NCBI RefSeq assembly: GCF_964355755.1
Contig: NC_092671.1
Coordinates: forward strand, 9,745,001-9,809,000
Origin: Antedon mediterranea
Taxonomy: Eukaryota > Echinodermata > Crinoidea > Comatulida > Antedonidae
Direction of reading: 5' to 3'
DNA: 64,000 bases
Shown here: positions 27,301 to 41,000 of the stretch, in pieces
How positions within the stretch are numbered: the first letter of the stretch is position 1
Layout: every line of letters starts with the position of its first letter
Notes under the pieces: model-generated
Database searches by the model: none
What the model was told of the DNA's origin: nothing
The model's input: the letters and a program-made list of their open reading frames with translations, nothing else
Position numbers and translations under genes: made by a program

Positions 27301-28180
27301 TTGTCATACAATCAATCAACAAGTGTATTCAAACAGCCTCTTAAGAATCCTCTGAATTGATTTATCAAATCAATCATCATTTTATTTGCTTCAAATTAAA
27401 TTTAAAAGTGTTACGCCTTATTTCATTAAAATCAATTAATGTGTTGAGAAAGTCATACAAACTATCGTAATAACACACGTTAGCACACACGCAACCCAAA
27501 AGAATACGGTACATCGGTGGCTAATTGTTTTATTTGTATTTTTCTTTTAAGCCCCCTGGGACTCTTTAAAGGGGCGAAGCTAATGAATGTAAACAATAGC
27601 GTTATAATATTGCCCTATTGTTTGTTGGATTCTAAAACATGTTGGGCTGGGATAATCAAATCTTAATTTGGAGTGGGAAACAAAAATAGTTATTTTTTTA
27701 TGTTAATTTTAATTAATTTTAGCAATAAATTACTTTCCTTCTCTGATTGTCCTAAATTTAGTTAATTTCATGTATAGTATGAAACGATATATCTTATTAT
27801 AATTGTTTCTTCTCTGATTGTCCTAAAGTTTCAGTTCATTTGTAAAGAATGAAACGATATATATTATTCTAATCTAATTGTTTTTATAACTACCACGTAT
27901 GTCTGGTCAAATGCATTAATAATACAAACATTATTACTGTTTATTGCTGATTGTATTACCTATTATACAGTATACATATATTGAATAATAGGAACAGGGC
28001 CTAATAATAATACAGTAATAATAATAATGAGAATTCAAATCGATCGTATTCATTCAACCATCATGGCTCGATAACAATAGACGATTTTCTTTATTGAAAA
28101 TTATCGCAAAATTGATTGGCATCACTTGTTGTTTTATTAAACAATAATGATTCCGTAAACCTACGTTAAATTCACCTTAC
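21356..28180. other. Long non-coding stretch (putative first intron of the filamin-like gene)
   Basis: AT-rich and without exon-like ORFs that have splice support. It includes a short hairpin-like element at 24419-24500 (TTACACTATGA and TCATAGTGTGA ends) and a ~90-bp imperfect tandem duplication at 27741-27890 (TTCTCTGATTGTCCTAAA with GAAACGATATAT). Nothing else is recognised. Confidence 0.5.
27741..27890. repeat. Imperfect ~88-bp tandem duplication
   Basis: TTCTCTGATTGTCCTAAA followed by ATGAAACGATATAT occurs twice in succession with several substitutions between the copies. Non-coding. Confidence 0.7.
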
Positions 28181-28255
28181 CTGTAATCGATCGCAATGGT
28201 ATAACCTCCTTAGATTCCTTTAAAGATATTATTTTTCTTGGGTAGACTCTGTAGG
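28181..28255 (-). other. Candidate upstream exon (probably 5' UTR) of the filamin-like gene
   Basis: A strong donor (ATTACAG then GTAAGG) ends at 28181 on the minus strand. Its phase matches the acceptor at 21355. The frame that would join is closed by a stop about 75 bases upstream and has no Met. I therefore read it as a non-coding first exon, with translation starting at 21320. A short upstream ORF starting MSVKITNQ and ending in a stop lies in another frame. The 5' boundary is not determined. The link crosses a 6.8 kb intron and is unproven. Confidence 0.3.
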
Positions 28256-29445
28256 CCCTAACATCTTATTCACTATTGTTCCCGCCATAGACTGATTGGT
28301 AATTTTCACTGACATCTTAATAGTTTACATTGTCTTCGCATTGTGTGATATTACAAAAGGATTGAATCTTCATGGTTGGTGTGGGCAGTGTGTGAGGGCG
28401 TAAATTCAATATTTAGTTTCTTCTTATTCAAAGGGTCTAATTAGTCAGTCGTACGTTTTCGTTAATAGCACATAGAAATTATTTGTAAAAACAGTATTCT
28501 GCAGGTTTTATTTTAAAAACAGTGGCGGAATGGAGGGAAGGGGTGTAGTACTCGTACTATGTTAGGGGCGAGTGCCACAAGAAATGACTTTGTCTTTCCA
28601 AAACTTGCCTTTTATTTCGGAGTAACGGCAAGACCTACTGTACACCATTTATTCATTAAAAATAAATTTGACAACAGAACAATGTACATCATTCACTTTT
28701 ATTTTAAAAACAAAATCAATGATACATGCACCAAAATAAATAATATAAATTACTATGTCATGCAACAGTATTGAGTAAACAAACTAACAAGATTTCAGGT
28801 TATTTCTTTCAAAAGTGGGTGGCTGCCCTTAAATTATATTAAATTAAGTAGGATATTTTTCAAATGTAAGAATACATAGTTTGTGGCAAAACCCAGGGGC
28901 CCCAGAGCATAAGGGGTCCAAAAGCATGAGGAGCACAAAAGCAACTACCCAGCATTGGAGGGGCCCCTAAGGAGTGCTAAATCAGGGCCCATGCGCTCTG
29001 CGTTACGCCACAGACAGCATAGTCAGACAAGTAAGATATACAATATTATAATATTATCTAAATGCATGGATAAAAACCTCATTATATATAATTTCACAAT
29101 CAATTTCACAACCAGTACACTTGTCAATGGTTTAAACTTCAAAAAGTTCCTTTTTGTACAATAATGTATTTTTTTTTGTTTTTGGAGAAAATTTTTGGAT
29201 AAAGTTAAAAGCCACTGTGTATAAGAATAAGGAAATTAGTACCCCCAAAATAGTTTATGATGATGTTGTTATACCCAACTAGATTGTAGATGCCTGTTCG
29301 TCATTTCCTTCTATTAAAACAAAAGATATTCTATATCTACTATCTACAATAACCTAAAACAAAAAATTTTCTCTATTACGATCTACAATAAAAGAAAAGA
29401 TTTTGAAAGTACTAAACTATTAAAACACAATATTATCCTTGATTT
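28256..29445. other. Spacer with a copy of a GC-richer repeat
   Basis: Lies upstream of the filamin-like gene and downstream of the thioredoxin-like gene. It contains a repeat piece at 28890-29015 (ATTGGAGGGGCCCCTAAGGA ... TGCGTTACGCCACAG) shared with 50455-50612 and, inverted, 35155-35262. The remainder presumably includes the 3' UTR of the gene ending at 29446. Confidence 0.5.
28890..29015. mobile_element. Dispersed repeat family E, fragment
   Basis: Ends in CTCTGCGTTACGCCAC, matching CTCTGCATTACGCCACTG at 50612, with the shared interior TTGGAGGG...CCTAA. A terminus reading CAGTGGCGTAA is common at DNA transposon ends, but no full element is delimited. Confidence 0.5.
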
Positions 29446-32400
29446 CTACTTGCTCTTTTTCTCTTTAGATGTTGTTTTGCTACTACCACATGTGACATAA
29501 CAGCATTCTACAACCAATGCTATCACCATGACAACAATAACAAACATAGCACCAAAACAGATGTAAAGAGTTCCCATGTCTTTATCCGAAGTAAATTCCT
29601 ATATTTAAAACAAAATATCAATTGATTAACTAAATTTAAATATGTTTAATTTAATTTGAGACATCGATAAAATGTAATAATATAAAACCAACCTTTAGAT
29701 TATGAGCTAGTCTTTCAACTAAGGTATCACTGCAAGGTAAAAAACAACAATCATTATATATTATAAATAAAAAAGAATACACACAACATGCTCATTCATC
29801 ATAATTATTCAGGCAGATCTAGGAAAATACTGTGATACAGATAACATGTGCATCACATGTGAGCAATGTATTAGCATGTGCAAATACAGTGTAGTAGTGA
29901 ATTTGTAAAATAAAAAGGAAATGTACTACTATAGACAAGGATTTAAACTTGCATTGACCTGTCTGGTTAACAATGGAGCGTAATGGTTAACAAGCTTGCC
30001 TAGTGACCCATGTTCCTGAGTTCGATCGCCAATATCACCTGTGTTTCAGTACATGGATTATTTTAACACCACTACATACACTTTGCAAGAAACGTGAATC
30101 CTTTGCAAACAATGTGTTCAACTTACAAGGGAGATGCTTGTAAACTAACAGGTGAGCCTTTGGCATGCTGGTATCCTGTTTCTGCAAATACAGCTAATGA
30201 AGCAGGGTCTTTGGCTGGTAACTCGTAAATGTATTGCTTTCCTTGACGAAATCTGAAATTTTATCAACCAAAAAGACTTTATATTCTGTTTTTTTTTTAA
30301 GCTTGTGAATCAGTTAAAATCATCACAGTGATTTCTTTTTTTTTTCTGGCCCAAGTAAAAACCACATCTACTGTTCTAGATTAGAAATAAACACCCTCTT
30401 CCATCTTGCATAAAAAAGGCTAGGCTATGCACAAATTCTGCACTCAGATTTTGGACCCAGGAACAGGTCAGTTTTTTATTTAGTCCACAACAATTTCAAT
30501 TGTATTAGCAGCAATCATGGAAAAGGGAGAAGATAATGCATGGCACATGACACAAAATTAACCAATCAAATAGCAACACTTACAGTAGGTGTGTAATATA
30601 AATATGCAATAACATCTGACATGTGACCCATTATGGCGGCCCAATCAAATTACAATTTTCTATATTTATATATACTACTTACAGCATAATAACAGGTAAG
30701 CTATCGCCAATTTTAAATCTTCTTTTTAATAGTTCATTCTTAGTTGGGTCAACATAAGCAAAATTTGCACGACCCTGTAATCTAAAATTGATAGAAAATA
30801 TTATAATAATAAAAGTAAATTTACAGACATATAGAAACTGCCCAGTACTGAAATACACCGGAAATTAATTTATTTAAAAATGGTATTTATGAGAATAAGA
30901 AAAAGCTGCTCCAAATGAGATTTAAACAGGGTATCTTCTGCTTCATATGACTATATCCTAACATCCTACCATAGACCATGGTTATTGCAAGAATGAGAAA
31001 AAGCTACACAAAACGACATTTGAACACGGAATAATCAGCTTCACTTATGCATACATCCTATTAGACCATTAAGGTATACCTGCATCCATGGTTAGACAAC
31101 TGGGCATTTAAAAAATCCTACAGACGACTATCAAGAGGATTACCTGGCAGCTGCACCTTCCCATGATGCAGAGAGTGCAAAGCATGCTGGAACATCTTTC
31201 TTACAGCTGTAACAAATAACAAAATCAAGATAAAATTTATATCAGTTACTTTGTTATTTAATATACATATAAATCATGTTTAACTTGAAACTGAGAAATT
31301 CAGAATTATTATTCCCTACTATACAGACATACATCATTATATTGTTTTACCTCTGACAAGCAATGTTAGCCATGTTTCCATGAATTGTAACCAAATAAAT
31401 TGAATTTAAGACTATTGTAAAATAACAGACACCATACGAGTAGGCCTAGCTTATAAATGCACCAGTTCTTTAATGTTAACCAGCTATAGACAGTTTACAT
31501 TACTAGTGATTTTTTAAACTTACAAGTTAACCATCCAATTGCCCGTGGTTGCACCTGTGGATGCCTGCGTTAAATGCTCAAAGGTATCGTCAAATAAATT
31601 AACAGTAATCTGGTTTGTATTAGAATCTACCCATTGTGCAATTGCATAACCATCCAGTTCACCTAGACAAGTAAATAAAGGAATGTGTTGAAGTATGTAA
31701 TATTATACATTTACACATTTTGTATCAATGGTTAATGTTCTTGCCTTTCGTGGTCAAATTCCGACTTAGAGCCAGGGTTGTAACTCACGACTTATTCAAC
31801 GCCACTTCCTAGAGACTTAGTTTATAAGCATGATAAATTATTAAATAGTTTTATACATCCTTTAATTGGTGAGTTACTCACTGTTGGATGTGTATAAATT
31901 AACAAAAAATGTTTAAATAGGACTCGCCACCATAAGCCATTCCCCTTGGAACATTGCCTTTGTAAATAGGGTTGTTAGTACTGTAGTGTTAAAGCATACC
32001 ATATACTTCACAGGAAAGTGTCCACTTTATAGGAGTGTCTTCCCCCCGAGTAGAGGTGTACACAAGGAGAGGTTATACTGTACTACTGTAGTATCATGTA
32101 ATCATATTTAATAAATAAAATAAAAACTATTCTGATGTTTGAAAAGTAGGATTTTGTACTGCGTTACCACTCTATTTTACATCAAGGATTGTAGTACCAT
32201 AATACTTACCAAAATACATAACAGGTAGACCTTCACTTCTGAAATATATCAAAGTGGGAAGCCTTGGTACTCCATATTGTCTGGTAAGAGTTGCATCATC
32301 GACTCGATAAATTCCAATTCCCTCACCAATCAATATATGTGAAAGTTTTTCATATTCTTTTTGAAATTCTTTACATTTTTGGCAATTTGGACTTCCTGTA

Positions 32401-32860
32401 ATTCAAATGTTTTAAGAAAATAATAAGTTTAAATATGTTAATATCATCAAACACACTGTTTTAAATACACTATTTACTATTCCAATCATTCCTATAGGTA
32501 TGTGCAATGCTTATCATTTTCTATTATATTGTCGAGGAGGGCACATCCAGAGTTTTGTTGGATGAGGTATGATGATGAGTAATAATCATAATATACTATT
32601 AAAATCTTACCGAATTGTACAATCATGTGTTTCCCAGCCATTGCTAGCTGTTCGAATTGATTTCTCGATAACAGTGTAATAACACTGTCCTCCCCACCAC
32701 CAGCAGCAGTTTCTTTTTGTGGCTCGGTTTTCTTTTCTTGTCTTGTTGAAATTGGTTTTTTCGGATCCTGCTTGGAATCTGCACCTTCACAACTTCTTTG
32801 GCATAGAACTAACATCAACACCACACAATAATACACACATACTTTATTGCTTATTGCCAT
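29446..32860 (-). CDS. ER type I membrane protein with two thioredoxin-like domains and KKxx tail
   Basis: Eight exons on the minus strand: 32611-32860, 32210-32395, 31524-31662, 31144-31206, 30683-30781, 30127-30252, 29693-29729 and 29446-29598, giving 350 residues. An N-terminal signal peptide (VCVYYCVVLMLVLC) is followed by a charged linker. A first thioredoxin fold (~residues 60-175) has the active-site-like FGSPNCQKCKEF, a CxxC pair, and RQYGVPRLPTLIYF with the cis-proline loop. A second thioredoxin-like region has two cysteines six apart (FCKKDVPACFA), RANFAYVDPTKNELLKRRF and LPVIMLFRQGKQYIYELP. A single membrane helix (LYICFGAMFVIVVMVIALVV) precedes a short cytosolic tail ending KEKKSK, which fits a KKxx ER-retrieval signal. 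A PDI-family or redox-chaperone role in the ER membrane is likely. It is not a clear TMX1, TMX3 or TMX4 orthologue, because the usual CPxC motif is replaced by CQKC. Confidence 0.82.
29968..30060 (+). mobile_element. tRNA-derived SINE fragment in intron
   Basis: Contains AATGGTTAACAAGCTTGCC followed by GAGTTCGATCGCC, an A-box/B-box-like pair with the spacing of tRNA-derived SINE heads. It lies in intron 6 of the thioredoxin-like gene. A similar degraded piece (AATGGTTAATGTTCTTGCC) lies near 31728. Confidence 0.35.
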
Positions 32861-35002
32861 TTTGTAATAAAAATCAATAGACTGTTCCTAGGCCCGTCTT
32901 GATTGTATCGATCAAGAGGACACGACCCCTCTAGAAGCAGTGAATGCCGGTGGTGTAAGTGTACAACAATACAAATGAACAAAGCCTAGCTAGGCTAGAC
33001 ACTTCACCATCTATTTATCTTTGACCTAAAGAACAAATTAATTAATGTATGTTTTGCAACATCTTAATTAATGTCACTAATTAATGTTATATAAAAAAAA
33101 CTGAAATGTATTAATTAAAAAGCTGAATAAACAACGATAATATATTCACATCTGCTGCAACGTGACTTGAAGTTTCCAGGTACTAAATTCGCCACATGGC
33201 CCAGGCGTATGGAACGCCAAGAGGGCAAAGAAAATAACTAGAGACTTGGTTGTGGGACAATTCTATGTTTTTCGAATAATTGACCCATATATTGATTACT
33301 ATTGATACTATGACTCCATAAATTATACTAACGCATTATATAGGCATATTTAGCTTTATTTTTAGTACATAATAATTAAAATTTTAAAAAGTTTGATATC
33401 TTCTTCGAAAAACCACCAATAACAACCGGTTTATTTCGTTAACATAATTTATTATATGCAAAGTGACATCCTTTAAACCACACAATGTGTTCTGCGCATG
33501 TTACCAATCACATTACATATTTTGAAACCCGGGGTCAATATTTCAGAGGAATTTTTCAAAAAATGCCCAAATTTCGCCTCAGTCTATTATTTGTTGATAT
33601 AATATTGGTTACATTTATATCATAATGTGATACATGAACCACATAATGTGTTCTGCGCACTTTACCTCATGTATATATTTTTATAGGTTGATATTTTTGC
33701 CATTTTACAAATAAATCCCTGTACTATAAAACATAATAATTGAATTGGAAAAAAGAAAATGAGACATTAAAACACACAAATGCAATAAATTTCATTTTTA
33801 AAAAGAACAGATGCCCATTACATTTTTGGAAATAAGAAATATGGAATGTTATTATTTGCTAGTCTGTGTATAAATATTTTAAAAATCATAGGTTAGGTCT
33901 TACTATCTTAATCTTACTATAACAATATAAAATACTGCACAGAAAATTAATTTTTCTTTTTTTGACACTTAAATTACCAGTAAAGAACCTAATACAAAGA
34001 GCAGTATATTCATAATATGAATATTTTATTTTATTATTTTACAATAATTTGTGCATAATAAAGCGTCAGTTGATCATTTATTTATTTTAAAATATTTATA
34101 TATTAAAAAAGTTAAAAGTATATCTAACAAACCCACATGAATGATGTTCTACAATAATTCATAAATAACATAATTCTAAAAGATAAAATTTATTTTTTGA
34201 AAGGGCTTCAGTGTACAAAAACTACTCGAAGCTAAAAGAAATTCTCTGAGGAAAATATAATTTTAGCTATACATATATTTCAGCAGTGAAAAGCAGTAAA
34301 TTATTAAAATGTATTAAAAATGGAATAAAATTGTATAAGAACCAACTGTATTATTACATAATTCATTAAGTAATAAGATAAACAGTACATTATATAGGAA
34401 AACAAGGTTTTTAGTAAATAATCAATAATACTGTACTATTAAAATTCTTTATAAATATACTAAAATATATTAGATTTCTGAATAATATGTTAATAATTAT
34501 ATAAACGAATTAATATTTTAATGTCATTAACGATCAAAATATACTATAGTCAAGGTGGTATATAATTATATTGTAACAGCAAATATCAAATTTTGATATC
34601 ACTGTACAGTATTAGTATTATAATAATATCTTAAATTTCCATATTAATACAAAGGTAAAACAGCAATATATACAAAACAAATGTATTATTAATTAATTAA
34701 TGCATTGAAAGTATTAATGGAATGATTAAATACCAATGAGACTAGCTGTGACACCCTGAATCATCTGAACGGAAGATAAAGAGTGTAAAGCTATATTCAC
34801 ATTAAAACTGATTCAGGTGGCTGGAGAAAATTCCAGGCTTAGTGTAAACATAACTATAAGAATTTTTGTACATTCTTTTAATGATGATGAACCTAAGACG
34901 CTTGCAAAAATTCCTCTATAATTCTGTTACTAATTCATTTTAAAAGGTCAAAGGTTAAGAAACTGAGTTGTACTGACCAGCAGTAACAAAATAATATTGT
35001 AT
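32861..35002. other. Intergenic, very AT-rich
   Basis: Upstream of the thioredoxin-like gene and downstream of the Sec23/24-like gene, both on the minus strand. No ORF with family resemblance. A short phrase (ATGTGTTCTGCGCA) occurs at 33485 and 33645, hinting at an old ~165-bp duplication. The 34000-34750 part is almost pure A/T. Confidence 0.5.
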
Positions 35003-38000
35003 CTAAACATAAAAATCCTTGCCAGTCACATTTTTTGTTTTGTAAAAGATACTTGCTGACCGATCTGTTACCTTCTTTCGCCAAATTTTTCCCTATAAGA
35101 AAAAAAAACAAGTTGATTAAAATCATTGTTTAGAAAATGATGTAGATAGTAGAGAAATGCGGAGGTTTAGGAACCCCAAGTGGCCCTCCAACATTTTTAG
35201 CTGTTTTTTACATATTTTAATGTCTGTTTTTTCCTCTGGACACTGCTCAGGGGCCTCCATAAGATTTGAGTGAATGAGTGAGCGATCATAGCCGTTTCGA
35301 AACTATAAGTAGAAAGGGCACAGTTATGAAAAGAAGTGTATTCCTGCTCACTTTTTTTGACTTCTTCTTAGCTTTCTTGTCCTTTGGACTGGTTGCCTCT
35401 TCTTCTTCACTTGGACTGGCATTCATCTCTTGATTGTTAGCCTAAAAGAATTAATATTGAGTGGTGATAATATAGCTGATATAAATCTGTTTTAAACAGT
35501 CAATCTGTGAGAAGTTCTACAACTATTTGTGATATTAAAATATATATTGATTGATTGATTGAAATTTATATTTATACTGGGTAACCTCTTCAGTCAAAGA
35601 CTGGTCTCCCAGAGGGCCCAGTTGGTGATCAGTGGCTGTGATGTACTAATACACCGGGGTAACCCCCTACTCGTCTCGAAAGATGTACTAGGTTCTTTAA
35701 GTGCACACGAGCTAGATGTGTACACTGGACCTAAGGTTTATAGTGCTAATCAGGAAGATTCGTTCTACCACCAGAACCATGGAGTGAGTGAGCCTCGAAC
35801 CCCTGCCGATGTTATGGCTACGTAATTACGGTTCCACTGTCTTAACCGCTCGGCCACTCACTCACTCACTCTTATTTTAAACAAAACTAACCAGTCAATT
35901 GCCAAGAACTGGCAATTTGTATCTCTCTATTTTTATATATGTTTGATTGCAAGCGCTTGTAGTTCCTTCACATTGTTGGTAATAAAGTTTTCGTATGTCT
36001 TATGTCTATGTCTTATGTCATTCTTTCTTTGATCACAACACACTACTTGTATGAATATATACAGTTCCAGAATAATAATAAAAATATCACAAACAAGCAT
36101 ATTATTTACACAAGGTGGTTCTAAAGTTAAAACAGATTCACTATCTTACATCAGCGACTCTGTTAAGTTCTGAGTCAATAGGTGCTAGATTGCTAACAAA
36201 CGTTTGATAAATCCCTTCGTCATCTTCTTCCTTTTGCTGCCTGCAAAATAAATGAAGAGTGCCCTCTATCAGTAAAAATATAATCTGTCTGTTGACTAAT
36301 TTATAAGAACAGAGTTAATTTTTCAAAACTTGTCTCCAATTATAATCATCAAAATTATCATTATAGCAAATATTCTGTGGGCTATACTTTTGTACTTACA
36401 CATGTCGCTCAACTAACTTCTGCGTCACAATTGCGTTTAGACGCGCCTCTCCATACAGACCATCTACCGCAAGTTTAGCAGTTGATTGGGCTGCATGTGT
36501 CCCAAGAACCGCTACATTTAAGTCTAAAAAACAATAAAAATTAAATTGATATTGATAGAATGGTGCATCATTACCAAGCAATTGAAATATTTTTGAGCCA
36601 GAAATGTTGGATGAGTATGTATTTATAGTTAAGCAAATTAAGAGCTGCTTAAAAAAATAGTTTATTTGGTTGAAATATCAATGGGGTCTAAACTTCAGAG
36701 CTGTGATAAAAACCAAAACTAGTATTATGCAGGTAAAGACTAACTTTGCTCAGCAAACTGACGATCCTTTGTCACTGGTCTATCCATGGTTATAATACGT
36801 AGACACTCTGATCCGGTACGAGTTGTGTAACGTATCTGCAACTGGAAAGGCAGACGTTCCAATCCTTCAATTGCACTCGTTGCCATCACAGTATCGTATA
36901 TTGGCTCCTCTGAAAATAGGGTAATGGTAATTGTTTATATTGACAAGTAGCTTAATTTTGTACATTCAATCTAATTACAAATTGTTACCATATATTAATT
37001 AAACAAAACAATCATCCATTATAAGAAAAATCTATATTGACAATCAATTTTAATTATTTTGTGATCTATGAGGGTTTTTTTTTTGTGAATCATTTCATTA
37101 AAACAATTAAAGGCTTACCTGCTGCTTGGTCGGAGTCTACCATCGTTCCACCAAGGTTATCATAGAGCACTGTGGGTAAAATTAATGAATCACATTGACA
37201 ATAAACCATTTTAATTACTATGATTTAGGTAAAAAGGAAAACAATAAACCACTAATGCTGACAAATTTATTTAGGCAAAGTATTTGGAATTCTGTCATGT
37301 TTCATGTATTGAATCAAGACAATAAATCAATTAAATAATTGATTGGATAACTGTTATGTCATATCCATCCTGTAAGTTTTCTCCAAACGCTACACGCTGA
37401 GGTTTCCACACAAAGTATTATGAGGAACAACTAGGTCAGGTACTACATATATTATATTAAATAATATGAAGGGCTAGTGTTGCCAAAAGCTCTGCAAATT
37501 GTTCTGGGTGTTTTACTTTTTGCTTATTGTATCTTGTATTGATACAGCACTGTATTGAGATCCAGCCACTGATATCCACAGTATTTTCATTTATATAGTT
37601 TTGGATTTATATTAAATATTATATCCAGTCACTTTAAACAATGACATAAAAAAGGTGAACCCCCCTAGCATGATGAGGCTGGAGACAATGAAAGATGTTG
37701 ACTATTTTATAAAGTTGGCTAACAAACGAAAGGAATGGAGAAACCTGGTACAAAGAGTAAGCAAGGCAGCCCAGGTGGAGAAATCAGAAGATTACTCGGC
37801 GAAGAGGCACTAAATAAATAATAAAAATAATAATTAAATAATATGTATTAATATAACATCAAACCTTGCATAACTGGCTTTTTTCGTACACCAAATTCAA
37901 AAGTAGCTTCAGAGTCACTTGTGACGTTGCCAATGTTGCGACTCACTACACTGCCTTCTGTATCTTCATTTCGAAAATACCTAAATTAAAAATGTTTATA

Positions 38001-41000
38001 GATAAATTATAACTTAAGCATTTTGTATTTAACAGTAAAATTTTTCAGATGCAAACAGCCAATATACATGGAGTATACAGTACACAGATTTTTACTATTA
38101 ACTAAGCAGTCTGCTAAAGATATTTTATTTACATTTTTAATCCATATCCAAAACTTTATTTTACATTATTTTTACATACTTTTACAGACTGAATAATATT
38201 AAATCAATAATTCTACTTCTTACATTCCTTTGTGTAATATCAACTTTGCTGAAACCTTGCAAGCTAAGATTGGATCCTGCAGAATGCTACCAAATTCTTC
38301 AGATAAATTGTTGGGTTGAACGATATTGACCTATAATGACATCATTTTGGTTATAAGAAATTTAAAAAACAAAAAAAGGAATACTAAAAAACCTCCAGCA
38401 TTGTTTTTTAAATTCTTTATTTTTATTAGTGTAGTTGAAAGTTCTTTACGACCTTGTTGAAAAAGTTTAACCGTAATTAAATAGACTATTATATAGGATT
38501 ATTACTATTATGACAATTTCTGGGGTAAATTTCACTGGTAAACTTTCTAGTTTGAAATATTTGCAGTGCATTCATGACAGTAATAAATAATAGATCCTAG
38601 AAATTGAAAATATCACAGAAAATTTGCTGATACCAGGGGTCTACATCTTAATTCTTCTTTAAACTAATTTTGCACACACTTGACTTTTTCAACGGCATTG
38701 CATACTAATACTAAGGAAGAATCCCATACCCCTTAGCTGTACAGAATCCTGAATCAAGATTAGGTCAAACAACACTTGATAGTCGTTGGTTAAAAATATA
38801 AGGATATGAAAAGGATGTATGAAGGATATAACAAATGCCTGGCCTTTCCACTATAGATGGATGATGTATTTATATCTATGAGTAATATGGTTTTGGTTTT
38901 TATTGAAACAATGTACATTACCTGACCACCTGTAGCATCAGCTACTGATCCCAGTTCAATGACACGACAATCTTCGCCTTCCATTGTCAATACAGAAACA
39001 GACACTCTGAAAACATATAGAATAGTTTATTGTGCTAAATATTTATTTCAATAATAAAATAATTAAAATCTTGATATAAAATTTGTGGTACTGAAAAGAA
39101 CTGTTGAGTTCTCAACGTTTTCGATCAATATGCTTTGAGAGATCTCTCCTAAAGACGATCAAAGCATATTGATCGAAACGTCGAGAAACTCAACAGTTCT
39201 TTTCAGAATTAATACATGTGGTGTACCGCAAACTTTATATCAACTTTGATTTCACCATGCAAACCTTCAAACAATATATTATATAAAATCATTATGCATT
39301 TTTTTTGGTATTGTATTTTGCATCGGCAGAAACAGGCCCATAGTTCTATTTCTATATACTTTTGACAAATTTGTATTAAAATATGGGGACGCAAGCAACA
39401 TGAGATATATTTTTTCTACCATTTGGTCGTGATAACAACTTACCCATTTGCACAAGCATATTTGCCAGCCTCCTGATAGAAAACAGAAGCAGCTTCATAT
39501 TCATACTCAGTGTCTGTATAAAGAAGGCTACCAAGACCGATATTTGCCATTCCATCTGTACAAACTATGACCTTTGAACCTGGTCTTTGCGATGCCATTG
39601 CAATAGACACTAGAAGAGCTGGTCCCAAAGCGGTTTGTCCAACTTCATTTAAGCTGAAATATAAAAAGTGCGATTTCTTAGAAAAGTTCAATAAGAATAT
39701 GGATGACAAACTTCCTTATAAGGGCATTGCAGTGGAAGTTTATTATGTTATATAATATTTTATTTGATTCCTTATGAGTTTTAAATGTTTTTAATTCTAT
39801 TTTAAAACTTGAATAAAAAAACAATACCTGGTGGGGGCAGCTAATTATGGAATTGGAGGAGTGGGTTCCATGGACTAAAAATAGTAAAATGAACTACTGA
39901 ACTTAGGAGGATGTGTCTATCCTATCCTTCTTATTGCAATTTCTTCAATTTAGGGCGGGGTGGGGCTAGGGGAGTGTGTGTGTCTATCCTATCCTTCTTA
40001 TTGCAATTTCCTCAATTTAGGGCGGGGTGGGGCTAGGGGAGTGTGTGTGTCTATCCTATCCTTCTTATTGCAATTTCCTCAATTTAGGGCGGGGTGGGGC
40101 TAGGGGATGTTGTGTGTCTATCATATCCTTCTTATTGCAATTTCCTCAATTTAGGGCGGGGTGGGGCTAGGGGATGTTGTGTGTCTATCCTATCCTCCTT
40201 ATTGCAATTTCCTCAATTTAGGGCGGGGTGGGGCTAGGGGATGTTGTGTGTCTATCCTATCCTTCTTATTGCAATTTCCTCAATTTAGGGCGGGGTGGGG
40301 CTAGGGGAGTGTGTGTGTCTATCCTATCCTTCTTATTGCAATTTCTTCAATTTAGGGTGGGGTGGGGCTAGGGGATGTTGTGTGTCTATCCTATCCTTCT
40401 TATTGCAATTTCCTCAATTTAGGGCGGGGTGGGGCTAGGGGATGTTGTGTGTCTATCCTATCCTCCTTATTGCAATTTCCTCAATTTAGGGCGGGGTGGG
40501 GCTAGGGGATGTTGTGTGTCTATCCTATCCTCCTTATTGCAATTTCCTCAATTTAGGGCAGGGTGGGGCTAGGGGATGTTGTGTGTCTATCCTATCCTTC
40601 TTATTGCAATTTCCTCAATTTAGGGCGGGGTGGGGCTAGGGGAGTGTGTGTGTCTATCCTATCCTTCTTATTGCAATTTCCTCAATTTAGGGCAGGGTCG
40701 GGCTAGGGGATGTTGTGTGTCTATCCTATCCTTCTTATTGCAATTTCTTCAATTTAGGGCGGGGTGGGGCTAGGGGAGGGTGTGTGTCTATCCTATCCTT
40801 CTTATTGCAATTTCCTCAATTTAGGGCGGGGTGGGGCTAGGGGATGTGTGTCTATCCTATCCTTCTTATTGCAATTTCCTCAATTTAGGGCGGGGTGGGG
40901 CTGGGGGAGGGTGTGTGTCTAGATCACCGCTTTTTTATTCTACTGTATGTGAAGTGCAAGACACATGTTAACCTACATAACATGTTAACCTACATAACAT

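Noticed and set aside
34935-35126. Longer C-terminal reading (LLQNKKCDW...) for the Sec23/24-like gene
   Set aside because: The previous exon ends in phase 0, which selects the reading GKIWRKKVTDRSAS and stops at 35003.
35559-35825. 88-codon plus-strand ORF ending RTPADVMAT
   Set aside because: It is the antisense reading of a tRNA-derived SINE; such readings are common annotation artefacts.
35790-35875. Possible tRNA-Ser/Leu gene on the minus strand
   Set aside because: A and B boxes are present, but I could not pair an acceptor stem or place an anticodon arm, and a SINE body follows.
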